This document shows, in pieces, positions 22,667 to 33,109 of a stretch of DNA of 64,000 nucleotides. A program made the translations under genes and the position numbers. The DNA comes from Schizochytrium sp. TIO01. Taxonomy: Eukaryota; Sar; Bigyra; Thraustochytrida; Thraustochytriidae. The stretch covers positions 2,803,148-2,867,147 of the forward strand of contig SMSO01000014.1 of assembly GCA_004764695.1 (NCBI GenBank), read 5' to 3'. Under the pieces are notes generated by a model, which did no database searches, was not told the origin of the DNA, and worked only from the letters and a program-made list of their open reading frames with translations. The stretch's first letter is position 1, and every line of letters starts with the position of its first letter.

Positions 22667-24808
22667 TTAGTCGACGCTCTCCATGGCGGAGAAGTCCTCC
22701 TCATCGCCACCCTCGTCAAGGGCAGGGAGGTCATCGAGGTCATCAAGACCCTCATCAGCCTCGGCGCCGTCATCGATGCTGAGACCAAGCTTGACGAGCT
22801 TGTGGAGACGGCCAGCAAACTGGACGGGGTCGTCGAGGGAGAAGCCGGAGGTGAGGAGAGCAGTCTCGTAAAGGAGCCAGATAAGGTCCTTGACGGTCTT
22901 GTCAGAGGCATCAGCGTCAGCCTTCTCGCGGAGGGCGCGGATGATGCTGCTGTACGGGTTGATCTCCATGGTCTTCTTGGAGGCCATGTAGCCCATGGTG
23001 GAGCTGTCGCGGAGGGCCTGGGCCTTCATGACACGCTCCATGTTAGCGGACCAACCGTACTCACCAGTGGAGAGGGTGCACGGGGAGTCAACCATGCGGT
23101 CGGAGACGATGACCTTCTCAACCTTGTCATCGAGCACAGACTTGATGAGCTCGGTGAGCTTAGCGGTCTTGGCCTTCTCCTCCTCGAAGTCCTTCTTCTC
23201 CTCGTCGTCAAGGCTGAGGTCAAGACCCTCCTTGGTGACAGAGATGAGCTTCTTGCCATCGAACTCCTTGAGCTGCTGAACGGCGTACTCATCGATGGGG
23301 TCGACCATGAAGAGGCACTCGTAGCCCTTCTTGCGGAGACGCTCGAGGAAGGGAGAGTTCTCGACGGCCTTGCGGGACTCACCGGTGATGTAGAAGATAC
23401 CCTGCTGCTTCTCAGGCATGCGGGAGATGTAGTCCTTCAAGGAGGTCATCTCCTCGCCAGACTTGGTGGACGGGTAGCGAAGGAGCTCAGCGAGCTTCTG
23501 GCGGTTCTGGGAGTCCTCGTGTACACCGAGCTTGAGGTTCTTGGAGAAGGCCTCGTAGAACTTGGCGTACTTGCCATCAGCGGAGTCATCCTCAGCAAGC
23601 TCAGCGAAGAGCTCGAGGCACTTCTTGATGAGGTTCTTGCGGATAACCTTGAGCACACGGTTCTGCTGAAGGGTCTCACGGGAGATGTTAAGGGGAAGAT
23701 CCTCAGAGTCAACAATACCGCGGACGAAGCCGAGCCACTCGGGCATGAGGTCCTCGCAGTTGTCCATGATGAAGACACGGCGAACGTAGAGCTTGATCTG
23801 GTTCTTCTTCTTGGTGTTGCCACCCTCGAACATGTCGAAGGGAGCACGCTTGGGCACGAAGAGGAGAGCGCGGAACTCGAGGTTACCCTCGACGGAGAAG
23901 TGCTTGGTGGCAAGGGGAGCCTCCCAGTCGTTGGAGATGCTCTTGTAGAAGGCATCGTACTCCTCGGTGGTGACATCATCGGGCTTGCGCATCCAGATGG
24001 GCTTCTGGTTGTTGAGGAGCTCCCACTCAGAGGTGACCTCCTTGACCTTCTTGGTCTTCTTCTTCTTCTCGCCGTCTTCCTCCTTGTCGGTCACGTCCTC
24101 GACCTTGGGGGCATCACCCTCCTCTTCCTCTTCCTCCTCTTCGTCGTCGGTGACCTCCTTCTCGGTCTCCTTCTCAACCAAGAGGTAGATGGGGAAGCTG
24201 ATGAACTCGGAGTGCTTCTTGATGAGGTCCTTGATGCGGCGCTCCTCAAGGTACTCCTCCTGGTCGTCCTTAAGGTGGAGAACGATGTGGGTACCGCGGG
24301 GGATACGCTCGTACTCGGTATCCTCAGTCACGGTGAAAGAGCCACCAGCGGAGGAAGACCAAACCCACTGCTTGTCGTCGTCGTTGGACTTGGAGTGGAC
24401 CTCGACGCGGTCAGCAACAAGGTAAGCGGAGTAGAAACCGACACCGAACTGACCAATCATAGAGATATCAGCACCAGCCTGGAGAGCCTCCATGAAGGCC
24501 TTGGTGCCGGACTTGGCGATGGTACCGAGGTTGGTCACGAGGTCCTTCTTGGTCATACCAATACCGGAATCGCAGATGGTGAGGGTCTTGTTGGCCTTGT
24601 CGGGGATGATCTTGATCTCCATCTTCTCGCAGGCCTCGAGGACCTTGGGGTCTGCGATGGAGGAGAAGCGGATCTTATCGAGAGCATCACTGGCGTTGGA
24701 GACGAGCTCACGAAGGAAGACCTCCTTGGAAGAGTAGAAGGTGTTGATGATCAGCGAAAGAAGCTGGCTGATATCAGCCGCGAACGAGAATGTCTCGGCG
24801 TCGCTCAT
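22667..24808 (-). CDS. HSP90: Cytosolic heat shock protein 90
   Basis: 713 aa from the ATG of [17 protein letters not shown] at 24808; the frame upstream of it has no earlier credible start. N-terminal GHKL ATPase with [14 protein letters not shown] (34-47), [11 protein letters not shown] (81-91) and [15 protein letters not shown] (about 119-133). An acidic linker rich in Glu/Lys follows, then the middle domain with [11 protein letters not shown]-type [15 protein letters not shown], then the C-terminal dimerisation domain. This is the ATP-driven chaperone for kinases and receptors. It ends MESVD, not the usual MEEVD, so the third residue from the end is Ser. Codons are heavily C/G-ending. A cluster of TTCnnGAA cores lies 0.6-1 kb upstream. 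No intron. The long plus-strand frame over this gene is a codon-bias shadow. Confidence 0.98.
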   Translation of the reverse strand: MSDAETFSFAADISQLLSLIINTFYSSKEVFLRELVSNASDALDKIRFSSIADPKVLEACEKMEIKIIPDKANKTLTICDSGIGMTKKDLVTNLGTIAKSGTKAFMEALQAGADISMIGQFGVGFYSAYLVADRVEVHSKSNDDDKQWVWSSSAGGSFTVTEDTEYERIPRGTHIVLHLKDDQEEYLEERRIKDLIKKHSEFISFPIYLLVEKETEKEVTDDEEEEEEEEGDAPKVEDVTDKEEDGEKKKKTKKVKEVTSEWELLNNQKPIWMRKPDDVTTEEYDAFYKSISNDWEAPLATKHFSVEGNLEFRALLFVPKRAPFDMFEGGNTKKKNQIKLYVRRVFIMDNCEDLMPEWLGFVRGIVDSEDLPLNISRETLQQNRVLKVIRKNLIKKCLELFAELAEDDSADGKYAKFYEAFSKNLKLGVHEDSQNRQKLAELLRYPSTKSGEEMTSLKDYISRMPEKQQGIFYITGESRKAVENSPFLERLRKKGYECLFMVDPIDEYAVQQLKEFDGKKLISVTKEGLDLSLDDEEKKDFEEEKAKTAKLTELIKSVLDDKVEKVIVSDRMVDSPCTLSTGEYGWSANMERVMKAQALRDSSTMGYMASKKTMEINPYSSIIRALREKADADASDKTVKDLIWLLYETALLTSGFSLDDPVQFAGRLHKLVKLGLSIDDGAEADEGLDDLDDLPALDEGGDEEDFSAMESVD

Positions 24809-25424
24809 TGTGCTTGTTGGGTTGGCTGTACTAAAAATAGTCTGTAGTTTCAAAAAAAAACAAAAACAGAATCAACAGTTTGTCAGTTAGTTTTATTGTG
24901 TTCGAGCAATTCTTACACAAAAAAGACTTCTTGTAGATGGAAATGCAAGTAGTCTACTGTGCAATCTCACTCCCTCTCCTGTGCCACCAAGGCCGTGCGC
25001 AAGCTCTCCGTTGCGCTGCAAAACTTCTGCGCTTCGCAACCGTCCGTTTGTCCCTTCCTCTCTATCTATTTACTAGTAAGTGCATAGATAACAATAAGAA
25101 GAAGATACAATCCGAGCCGCCGCCGTTGAGCCACCAAGCCGAGTTGCAAGACGCACTCGGCGGAGTGAAGCGCGAGAGTTCGCTGCGAGATGACAAAGCA
25201 AGCACACCTCCACTGATGGGAGCGAGAAGAAGCGAAGTCGAGGCCAATAGTCGCGGCTGAAGATGTATGTCCTCAAGTACGTACCTGCCGTTGCGAGTTA
25301 GGTGTCTGCTGCAACTCTGGCCGCAATTTGCTGCTCGGCCATCCCAGCTCACCTACTCACAAACTACCCCCCAATCATTTGCACCTATATCGCCCAAATA
25401 ACACCCAAGGAGGCGCTCCGATCC

Positions 25425-25437
25425 TTCTCGAAGGAAG
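25425..25437. promoter_or_regulatory. Heat-shock-element core 1
   Basis: TTCtcGAAggAAG: two perfect inverted pentamers plus a degenerate third. It lies 617 bp upstream of the HSP90 ATG. HSF binding is inferred from the nTTCnnGAAn consensus. Confidence 0.45.
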
Positions 25438-25485
25438 GAGGGGTATTCCAGGCTGGCTCCCCTCTTTTCAAACATGCGCAAATCC

Positions 25486-25493
25486 TTCTCGAA
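25486..25493. promoter_or_regulatory. Heat-shock-element core 2
   Basis: TTCtcGAA, a perfect inverted dimer, in nearly the same context as core 1 (ATCCTTCTCGAA occurs at both). Confidence 0.45.
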
Positions 25494-25530
25494 AACGCCC
25501 TCTCCCCACCCTCCTATCAACCCGCCGGTC

Positions 25531-25538
25531 TTCCAGAA
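25531..25538. promoter_or_regulatory. Heat-shock-element core 3
   Basis: TTCcaGAA, the textbook HSF dimer core, 723 bp upstream of the HSP90 ATG. Confidence 0.45.
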
Positions 25539-25771
25539 CGCATTTTCAGGCCAAATTGGGGTTCCGCAACGTCAACGGTCGCGCACGCGGCGCTCTCAGT
25601 CTCTCTCTCTCCCTCTTCGCCAGGAAGAAGTCGGGAACTGCCTCAAGCGGGCGTTGGCGGCCAGGCGAGAACGGCGCGTCCCGCTCCGTGGCGAGCCTGC
25701 CTGGCTGGCCCGCAGCAAAGCAAGCAGCCAAGCAAGCAGTCAAGTACTGAGGTCGCTGGGTCAAGCGAGTG

Positions 25772-25779
25772 TTCGAGAA
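25772..25779. promoter_or_regulatory. Heat-shock-element core 4
   Basis: TTCgaGAA, a perfect inverted dimer; fourth such core in about 350 bp, where chance predicts roughly 0.1. Confidence 0.45.
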
Positions 25780-26175
25780 TCCGAAAAAGCTCGGATCGTC
25801 CGCCTTCCATATTAATGATAGGGGCTCTGTACGAGTCCATCAACGGCAACGCGCTCATCTCGAGCGGCGCTATCGCTATGGCCATGCGCAGAGGTCGTGG
25901 TGCCCAGTGGAGTGAGCGGCAGGAGGCCTGGAGGGAGGAGGCTCTGCGCTGGAGGGTGTCGGTGCTCGTGCTCGAGTAGATTCCGGGTCAACGTGAATAG
26001 CAACAGCTGACACGGGTGTGCAATTTTGCAAAAGTTTGTGCTCCAGAGCAAGCTGGTGACTGGAGTTATTATTGCCTGAGCGTTGCCAACGACGATCCTT
26101 CGCGACTCTCGCGAGGGTGGCTGGCCACAGGGCTGTTCTAGCAGCAGCACCTGCCTGGCTGACTGCTCGAAGACG

Positions 26176-26182
26176 GTGATGG

Positions 26183-26221
<39 letters not shown>
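26176..26221. repeat. GAT/ATG trinucleotide microsatellite
   Basis: About 14 units of GAT, slightly interrupted at its left edge. It produces runs of Met or His in the spurious frames that cross it. Confidence 0.9.
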
Positions 26222-26222
<1 letters not shown>

Positions 26223-27616
26223 AAGCAATGCGAACTTCGAAGAACTCGTGCTTCGGCGGGGATGACCTGGCGGGCTGTGCAGAGGAGATCAGTAAGGTGG
26301 TGCTAGTGGAAACCATAGTATAAGAAAGCGCAAGCGCTCTCGAGAGGTAGTAAGTAGTAGGTAGGTAGGTAGGTAGAGCAGGTGGCCGACTTGAGTAGAA
26401 CTTGAGGAGGATCTCGAAGAATCCTCTCAAGTTGGGAGTAGTTGCTGGAGGTTAACTTGAAGACGAGTCATGATAAACGTATTGCTTAATGTGAATGATG
26501 AATTGATTGGTGATGCTGTGGAGAGTATTCTGTCTCAAAGCAAAACAACGCTTAGGGATAACTGTGCGTTGAGTCGTCGTCGTCGTTATAGTGTATCGTG
26601 ATGTTTTGTCTCTAAACAGGCTGTCTACTTTTGACACTGATGGCATCACGTCTTAATTTCAGACATCATTCGTATCACACACACACACACCAAAGGAGGA
26701 AGTACTAGCTAGTAATTTTGGATCTATGCGTGTGATGTCGGGTAACAGTACTCTTCTGTAGAGATAGTGCATGTTTATTTAAGTTTATGTTATTTTCAAT
26801 GTTTTGCTGGAATTAGCATGGCCACATTGACACGTGGACATACAAATAAAGTGCTAGGTTTGAGAATAGAAGTAATAATTTGGATGCTTAACTTGTCCCG
26901 AATCTTTGTATCTGGGAATTATTGAAAAAAATAATGAGGTTAGGGGAACATGGGTCGGCACTAATGAGTTCTATTGCAATCGTGTGCAGCAACTCTCAAT
27001 ATCGGGGTTTGGGGATTTTGAGCCCGACAGGCTGGTGATCTTCTTATAGCCCAGAGAGAATAAGCTTTCCTTTCCAAAGAAAAAGATCGCATGGCAATTC
27101 AAGGGGAATTAAGTATGCACACGCCAGCTAAACTACTGCAGCCTCAAACAGTTAGAAAACCTTTCGCATTTACCAAGATGGCACCATTGAAAGACTGCGA
27201 CTTTTACTTCGCTAGACTAATCTACTATCCACATGGCGTCTTCAAAACATTTCTAGCGTCGTGGCAGCAGATCCCTTCTTTAGGTTATCTTGCTTGGCCC
27301 CAATAGCGTTTAGAGGGCTTTATTATTTCTACTCGACACCTAGTACGGGCCAGAGTAGTTTGTATGTTTCATGTCAGCACAGCACAGAACCCGTTCTCGG
27401 GGCTCCAGGTCACCCACAGATCTCTTCTCTGCTATAATTTCGGATCGGAAGACCTCGTCGTGACAGCAATCATTACGCTCTGGTCCATCCCTAGCCTGGC
27501 CTGAACTCGCCTACCCAAGCCTACCTCGAGGTGCTCTGAGTCCCTCACTCTGTTGTGGATCAGCTTTAGAAGATCTTGCAGTCCTTATCAATTTGCACAG
27601 AGTCTTAGTAGATAGA

Positions 27617-27624
27617 TATAAGCA
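27617..27624 (+). promoter_or_regulatory. TATA-like box upstream of PX-START gene
   Basis: TATAAGCA, 243 bp before the ATG at 27860. Weak, position-based suggestion. Confidence 0.25.
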
Positions 27625-27859
27625 GAGGTACGGTATCATGAGCACCTGCGCTCGTCTGAGAACTGACTAAGAAGTCGTACCTACCTAGGTAGTAGATGAT
27701 AGCGACTTGAGTTGAGCATTCCCGTCACGAGCTTGTTTCCAGAGCTATTTCCGTCGCGGCCGAGAGCTTCTTGAGCGGTGATATCGAAGGCAGCAGTGTT
27801 CTGAGGCTAGTTCGGCATCTGCGTTTTGCTACTTTTGTGGAACGGTATAGGAGGAGGTG

Positions 27860-29056
27860 ATGGGCGGGGAGAAACCTGAACGCGCCGTCGCTTCGGCGAC
27901 AGTGAAGAACTGGCGTTCTGCTGACGAAGGCCACGCTGAGTATGAGGTGGAGTGGCACACGAATGACGGTGCGAGCGGAACGGTTTGGCGTCGTTTCCGA
28001 GAGTTCGACGGGCTTACTCAGGAGGTTGGTGCTGGAGCCGACGAACTCCCGGGCAAGATTTTTGGTAGCAAATCTCCTCGCAAGCGATCCAAAGGGTTGA
28101 ATGCAGTTTTAAAAGCAGTCATTCTCAAAGCACCAACATCTGCTGGTTTACACAGATTTTTAAGGATTCCCGAGGACGAGGATGGTCTACAAGCAAATGT
28201 TTTTAAGGTTCGTCAGCAGCTTTTATCGTTAGCAAAGGATATTCAGGATGCTGACATGAAGCCTCCACAGGGGTGGAAATTGTGCTCGTCAAAAAATGGC
28301 ATGACAAGCTGTAACAATAGTGCTGAGGGAAAACGCGGTGTTTTCGGCATAATTAAAAATTCTTCACCAGAAATCATTGGTGACATTTTGATCAATAAGC
28401 TGCCTGCTGTGGAAACAAACATTGACAAAATTGAAAAGGTCTCACCCGTCGGTGGGCTGGATGTAGTTTACATCCTTATGAAAGCCATGATGTTCATGCG
28501 CCCTAGGGATGTGGTTATGATCGTAAAGCGTACGAAGGAAGAAGATGGGACAGAGGTCATTGTTCATCTCGGGCTCAATGAGCACCCAGATGTCCCACCT
28601 CCTTCGGACGCCGGAGACCGTAAACGCGCAACTCAGAGTTTTGGCGGCATGGTGCTCCAACCAACTGATGCAGGTTGCTTTGTGCTTATTGCAAACAACC
28701 TTGACGCAAGGGTCAGTGTTCCAGACTCATATAGGTCCACAGTAGATGACTACACCACCAACATGATTGCAGATAACTTTGTGAACTTGCAGAAGCTTGC
28801 ACAACAGGCAGCTCGTCAGCAACCAAAAACCACAAACTCGTCCTCCATGGCCGCACAGACTTCTTCTGCTTCGGCACCCGGTACTTCAGCATCTAAGCTA
28901 ACAAATGGTAGTTCTAAAACTAGCGCGCTCAAGTCTGGGTCTGATCCGAAATCTACCCCGTCCTCTGAAACAGGTGGCAATGGACCATACATTGCAATAG
29001 CTTCGATCAGCATTGTCGCTATAGCCCTTTACATTGCTGCAGTGCACCAGACATAA
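27860..29056 (+). CDS. PX-START lipid-binding protein with C-terminal membrane anchor
   Basis: 398 aa; the codon before the ATG is a GTG, so translation starts at 27860. Residues ~7-103 resemble a PX (phosphoinositide-binding) domain: TVWRRFREFDGL is the RR(F/Y)xxF motif, then LPGK and the helical TSAGLHRFLRIPED. Residues ~137-330 fit a START lipid-transfer domain: GWKLCSSKNGMTSC start, MRPRDVV (the PRD signature, ~215-217), QSFGGMVLQPTDAGCFVLIANNLDARVSVP-type core, with basic/hydrophobic helices at the end. A Ser/Thr-rich disordered linker leads to a single hydrophobic segment (about 373-395, IAIASISIVAIALYIAAV) four residues from the C-terminus: a tail anchor. Inferred role: lipid transfer or sensing at a contact site, anchored in one membrane and reading phosphoinositide on another. 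Both domain calls are by motif only. Confidence 0.8.
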   Translation: MGGEKPERAVASATVKNWRSADEGHAEYEVEWHTNDGASGTVWRRFREFDGLTQEVGAGADELPGKIFGSKSPRKRSKGLNAVLKAVILKAPTSAGLHRFLRIPEDEDGLQANVFKVRQQLLSLAKDIQDADMKPPQGWKLCSSKNGMTSCNNSAEGKRGVFGIIKNSSPEIIGDILINKLPAVETNIDKIEKVSPVGGLDVVYILMKAMMFMRPRDVVMIVKRTKEEDGTEVIVHLGLNEHPDVPPPSDAGDRKRATQSFGGMVLQPTDAGCFVLIANNLDARVSVPDSYRSTVDDYTTNMIADNFVNLQKLAQQAARQQPKTTNSSSMAAQTSSASAPGTSASKLTNGSSKTSALKSGSDPKSTPSSETGGNGPYIAIASISIVAIALYIAAVHQT

Positions 29057-29588
29057 AAAGTTTGTCCCCATGGCTTTTTCATCTAGCATTTTGTACAGCA
29101 CCAAGTGTCAGGAACGTGTTCGTGTGTCTGGTTGTATATTCTTTCTACCTTCTGAATACAATAGTTAAATCTTCCCCGCCTCTAGAATTAAAAAATTAGC
29201 TTATATCAATCCATGTTGGCGTGTTAATTCAAGTACATCATCTACATTAAATTGCAACATACTGCTAATGTATCAAATAAATCGATTAAAACTTCCAAAA
29301 TAGCACAATTTAGTATTATGTAGCAAAAGAAACAGGACAAATACCGAGCACTACGTGACTTGCATCCGCTTTCGTTCAAAGCAAGTTTTAAATAACGCTC
29401 ATAGTGATGGTGGCTCTGGTCTGATATCAGCATAGAGAAGTACAGCTGGAAAACAACAGAAAAGAGTTTTACATCAAAGAAAAGAGAGAACTCTTAATAA
29501 GGGCATGTCTTTTCTTATTTCTAGAACCGAAAGCGTATCATGATATCATGACCACAGTCTTGTACCCGAACTCTTATTCATTCGCTTG
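29057..29588. other. 0.53 kb convergent spacer
   Basis: 3' flanks of the PX-START gene and of the methyltransferase gene. AT-rich; no gene. Confidence 0.5.
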
Positions 29589-30620
29589 CTACTGTGACGG
29601 AGGCGCGCGAGCCATGCCCCAGATCTCGCGAGCGGGAGGCAATGACGCCAAGGGTGAAAGGTCCGTGGTGGCTCCAGACTCCGCGTAGGGGATGACTGCG
29701 TCCGGGTCGAGCACGTCGCAGACCTGACCAATAACAAGAATAGCCGGTGATGCAACACCAGCCTTTTCTGCCTTATCCGGAAGCGATGCAACCGTTCCAC
29801 GCACCACGACTTCGCCACGAGTAGTTCCGCTTTGAATGACCGCTGCCGGTGTACTGGGAGCCCAGTTTACATTAGATACGAGGTAGTTGCAGATTTTGCG
29901 CATGTTCTTGGCTCCCATAAGGACCACGAGCGTGGCTTCATGGCGCGGGACGTGATCCCAATCAGCCGCTCCAGGTTCTCCAGGTGCTACATGTCCGGTA
30001 AGGACCATGAAGGAGGTGGCTACTCCCTTCTGGGTCACAGGGATCCCGGCGCAAGCTGGCACTGCGATCGAGCTTGACAAACCTGGTACTACCTCACACT
30101 TCACACCAGCTTCCCGGAGCGCCAAAATCTCGTCACCACCAAGCCCATACACGAAGGGGTCTCCGCCCTTCAGCCTGACGATCGTAGAGCCCTCCGGAAC
30201 ATCATAATCAGCATGGGAGTTCGTAGCAAGGTCTACGAGAACTTTGTTGATCTCAGACTGCGGGAAACGCTTCTTAGTCGGTGCCTTGCCCACATTCACT
30301 AGTGTGACGCCGTTCTTGGTCATTGCAATGAGTTCTGGTGAGACTAGGCGGTCATGAACAAGGAAATCCGCTTCGGCGATAGCTTTGGCGCCTCGTACTG
30401 TGATCAAGTCAGCGCTGCCGGGGCCTGCGCCAACGAGCACCACACGAGGACCTTTTGATTTGGCGTTGCCTCCGTGCGAGACGCCCAGACGAGCTGCCAG
30501 AACGGGGTTCGAGCGACGCAAATGCCACACAAGCGCCAAGGCGGTGGCGGCAGCAGCACCGCAAGAAGCAGCAACCGCGATGCCGACGACGGACTGCGTA
30601 GACCACGAGGACTGCGGCAT
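29589..30620 (-). CDS. Uroporphyrinogen-III C-methyltransferase, membrane-anchored
   Basis: 343 aa, ATG start. After a hydrophobic N-terminal segment (about 10-33) come the SUMT/CobA motifs: VGAGPGSADLITVRG (63-77), VRLKGGDPFVYG (148-159), VPGLSSSIAVPACAGIPVT, and the downstream strands with LVVLMGAKNM. These enzymes move two methyl groups from S-adenosylmethionine to uroporphyrinogen III, giving precorrin-2 for sirohaem, the cofactor of sulfite and nitrite reductases. No precorrin-2 dehydrogenase/ferrochelatase part is fused, unlike bacterial CysG or yeast Met8/Met1 arrangements. The usual GRGGEE after the glycine loop reads GLGGDE. The N-terminal hydrophobic stretch could be a transmembrane anchor or part of an organelle transit peptide; I cannot decide. 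Divergent from nothing close: the next 7.7 kb is gene-poor. Confidence 0.93.
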   Translation of the reverse strand: MPQSSWSTQSVVGIAVAASCGAAAATALALVWHLRRSNPVLAARLGVSHGGNAKSKGPRVVLVGAGPGSADLITVRGAKAIAEADFLVHDRLVSPELIAMTKNGVTLVNVGKAPTKKRFPQSEINKVLVDLATNSHADYDVPEGSTIVRLKGGDPFVYGLGGDEILALREAGVKCEVVPGLSSSIAVPACAGIPVTQKGVATSFMVLTGHVAPGEPGAADWDHVPRHEATLVVLMGAKNMRKICNYLVSNVNWAPSTPAAVIQSGTTRGEVVVRGTVASLPDKAEKAGVASPAILVIGQVCDVLDPDAVIPYAESGATTDLSPLASLPPAREIWGMARAPPSQ

Positions 30621-33081
30621 CTTGGGCGAGGAGAGGCGTGTGGGTCGCCTGATCTAAAGCCTCTAGCGGCGGCGAAAGCGTAGGAGGAAAGAGGTTGTAG
30701 GTTTTAGGATTGTGGTTGAAGATCAAAGTATCCAATCAGATAATTCTTCTAATGATTCCTCAATATACTATTGTATAATACCAACTCCACGGTGGGTACT
30801 AACAACATGATTGGTACTGGTACCGCAACTCATTTGGGGGAAGGGTTGCGGAGAGACTGATCCTTTACATTATATCTACTAGCTAGGTGTGATGCGATCT
30901 GGGGCTGTTGAGGTTAGGAGATGCAGAGAGAAAGCTGGGGGTTGTTCAAGACAAAAGCAGAAGATGATGGGGATAATTTATCCAAGGTGGTAGAGACTAG
31001 GAGTGGACCGTAACGAATCAAACTAATATTCACTACGTCTCATCGCGATGAATAACTTTTGTGTTACTCACCACATTCTAACGAATTTTCTTTTGAATAG
31101 GTTATGATATTGAGTGAGCTGGTTTAAAATATTCTGGTTGATGAGAAGAAATCAAAACCCTCAAAATTATTTACTGGGCAGATTTTTCACTATTCACATT
31201 TAACCAGCGTACGAAAAGCGCCGTTCCGAAAATAAGGTCTGCCATGCACCGCCTCTTTCATGTTATGGCACAGTTTATTGTGGGTTGGTTGTTTTACGAC
31301 TAACTATGAATTTGCATAAACTTTCAATCTCCAGAGGAGACACTTCTCGTTGAGGCTTTGACTGGAACATCGTACATAAAGGTGACATATTGCAGTTGGT
31401 TTCACATCATGAAATTCCATTTAAAAATATAAAAATATATTTCTGTATTAGATGAGATCAGCAGTGATTATGGTACGGTACATTATAATTTACTCCAAGT
31501 ACAAGTTGTTGCAATTGCGGTAAGGACTGAGGCCAGTATTGACTAAGTGCCGTCACCTTTAAAAATAAAAAAAACGGAAACAAAACAAACAAACGAGGCT
31601 GACTAAGTTTGTTCGTTTCCTTCACTTCTATTGCAATACTACCTGACAAATAAATTATCATGCAAATACGAATTCTTTCAAGCTAGGTGCTACAATCAAC
31701 TGATCGTGCCATATATCGTGGTATTGTTTGGGCAATTAAATTAAAGTGCTACAACCGTTAATACCAAGTTTGATAGTCCAAAGACCTGTCATGGGAAGCT
31801 ACTTGCGAAAGAATATACTTTCTTTTTAATAACTACTGAAGGTACATTATGATATAAATCCACATTTTATATACTTGATCGTCAATGGATTGATCATAAA
31901 CAAAAACTTAATATGAGAGGATTGATCGATTTCTTTTTTTTAATGTATAGTTTTAAAATCATCATAAAACAAAAGTTTTGACAACTCCAACTCGTAGCAC
32001 CTCTGTCTTTAAAAAAAAGTTTAGTCTAGGTTATGTGCTGCTCGCTGTAATCGTTGGGAGCTTCCCCACGTGCCTCCACACATGAAGACGGTGTTCGATG
32101 AACCAACTTTGAAAACTGGGGGTATCCGGGAGTGCCTTTGGGCAACTCTTTGAAAGAGTGTTGACCAGCGGATCTTATAGACAGGGAGGTTTTGTACTGG
32201 TAGGAGCACTTCGCCTGGATGTTGATCTCAGATAGCTCGTTTGTCTATATAACTTTCGGTGGTTGGCTCAATAGATCTTGCGCAACGAACCGCGAAGCTT
32301 GACAGTGTTCTTTTGTGCTAGGGACTACATCATCATACCAGGCTCGAATGTCTTGAAACTTGAAATCTTTTCCTCGAACAGGCCAGAAATGATCGTAATG
32401 CTACCTTCCTTCATAGGTTCAACTCAGAACTACAAGTAAGTCCCGCCAACGCTAGCTGACATTGTAGCACCATCGCTGACTTCCTGAGCGTTTCTTCCTT
32501 TTAAAGTTCAGAATGTTTCCTTTAAAACTAGTTTTAAAATTAAAATATTTGAAAGCCAGTGGGAACTTGCCAAATTTAAAATTTGTTTTTGATTAAAATT
32601 TTAAAAAATGGAAGGAAACATAAAGTTGAAAGTTCGCAAGTTATATATAGTGGGGCACCCTGATTTTGAACGAAGTAAATTATTTTAAAAAAAAAAACCA
32701 TCACTAACATTAGTATTTTTAAAAATGTCATTTTTAATATTAAAAGAATATTCGGTGCCTTTTCTCTGGAGACTCGCGGATTGAGGTCAGCGTGCTACAT
32801 GCCTTGGCGGAGGAGCCTCCTGGTTCGTGAATGCCATGCCGCGTGCGGTGTATGAAAATATAACTCTTGGTACTACCCGCCTAGCACCTCTGTCTGAGTA
32901 AGCGAGTTGTTTTAGAGAACAGCCTAAGGTGCCGTCAGAGTATCTCTCTTATTTTATTTTTAGTTAGAAAGGGTAGGTATAGCTAAACCACTCGCAGCGC
33001 TGTATGTTTTTCGTCAAGTCATACTCCCATGGTTGCTGGTGTCGAATGTAGTAGACCACGAAAACGATTTGTTGCAGACTG

Positions 33082-33109
33082 ACTGATAGTGTACAAACAC
33101 ACTATCAGT
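33082..33109. repeat. Perfect hairpin, 11-bp stem, 6-nt loop
   Basis: ACTGATAGTGT (33082-33092), loop ACAAAC, then ACACTATCAGT (33099-33109), an exact complement. Possible structured RNA element or dimeric protein site; no function known. Confidence 0.8.

Larger units (their letters stand above)
24809..27859. other. 3 kb spacer upstream of HSP90 and of the PX-START gene
   Basis: No supported gene; the 226-codon plus-strand frame at 25302-25979 starts with a non-ATG codon and is low-complexity. Contains a cluster of heat-shock-element cores (25425-25779), a GAT microsatellite (about 26176-26221), a GTAG repeat (about 26358-26376), a CA repeat near 26680, the palindrome CTACCTAGGTAG (27681-27692) and a TATA-like box at 27617. 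Confidence 0.55.

Noticed and set aside
22802-24847. 681-codon plus-strand frame opposite HSP90
   Set aside because: Begins without a credible ATG and is hydrophobic low-information sequence. It is a mirror of the C/G-ending codon bias of HSP90, which removes stops from the antisense frame.
25302-25979. 226-codon plus-strand frame between HSP90 and the PX gene
   Set aside because: Starts with a non-ATG codon, composition of a GC-rich spacer with microsatellite, no domains, three frames open together.
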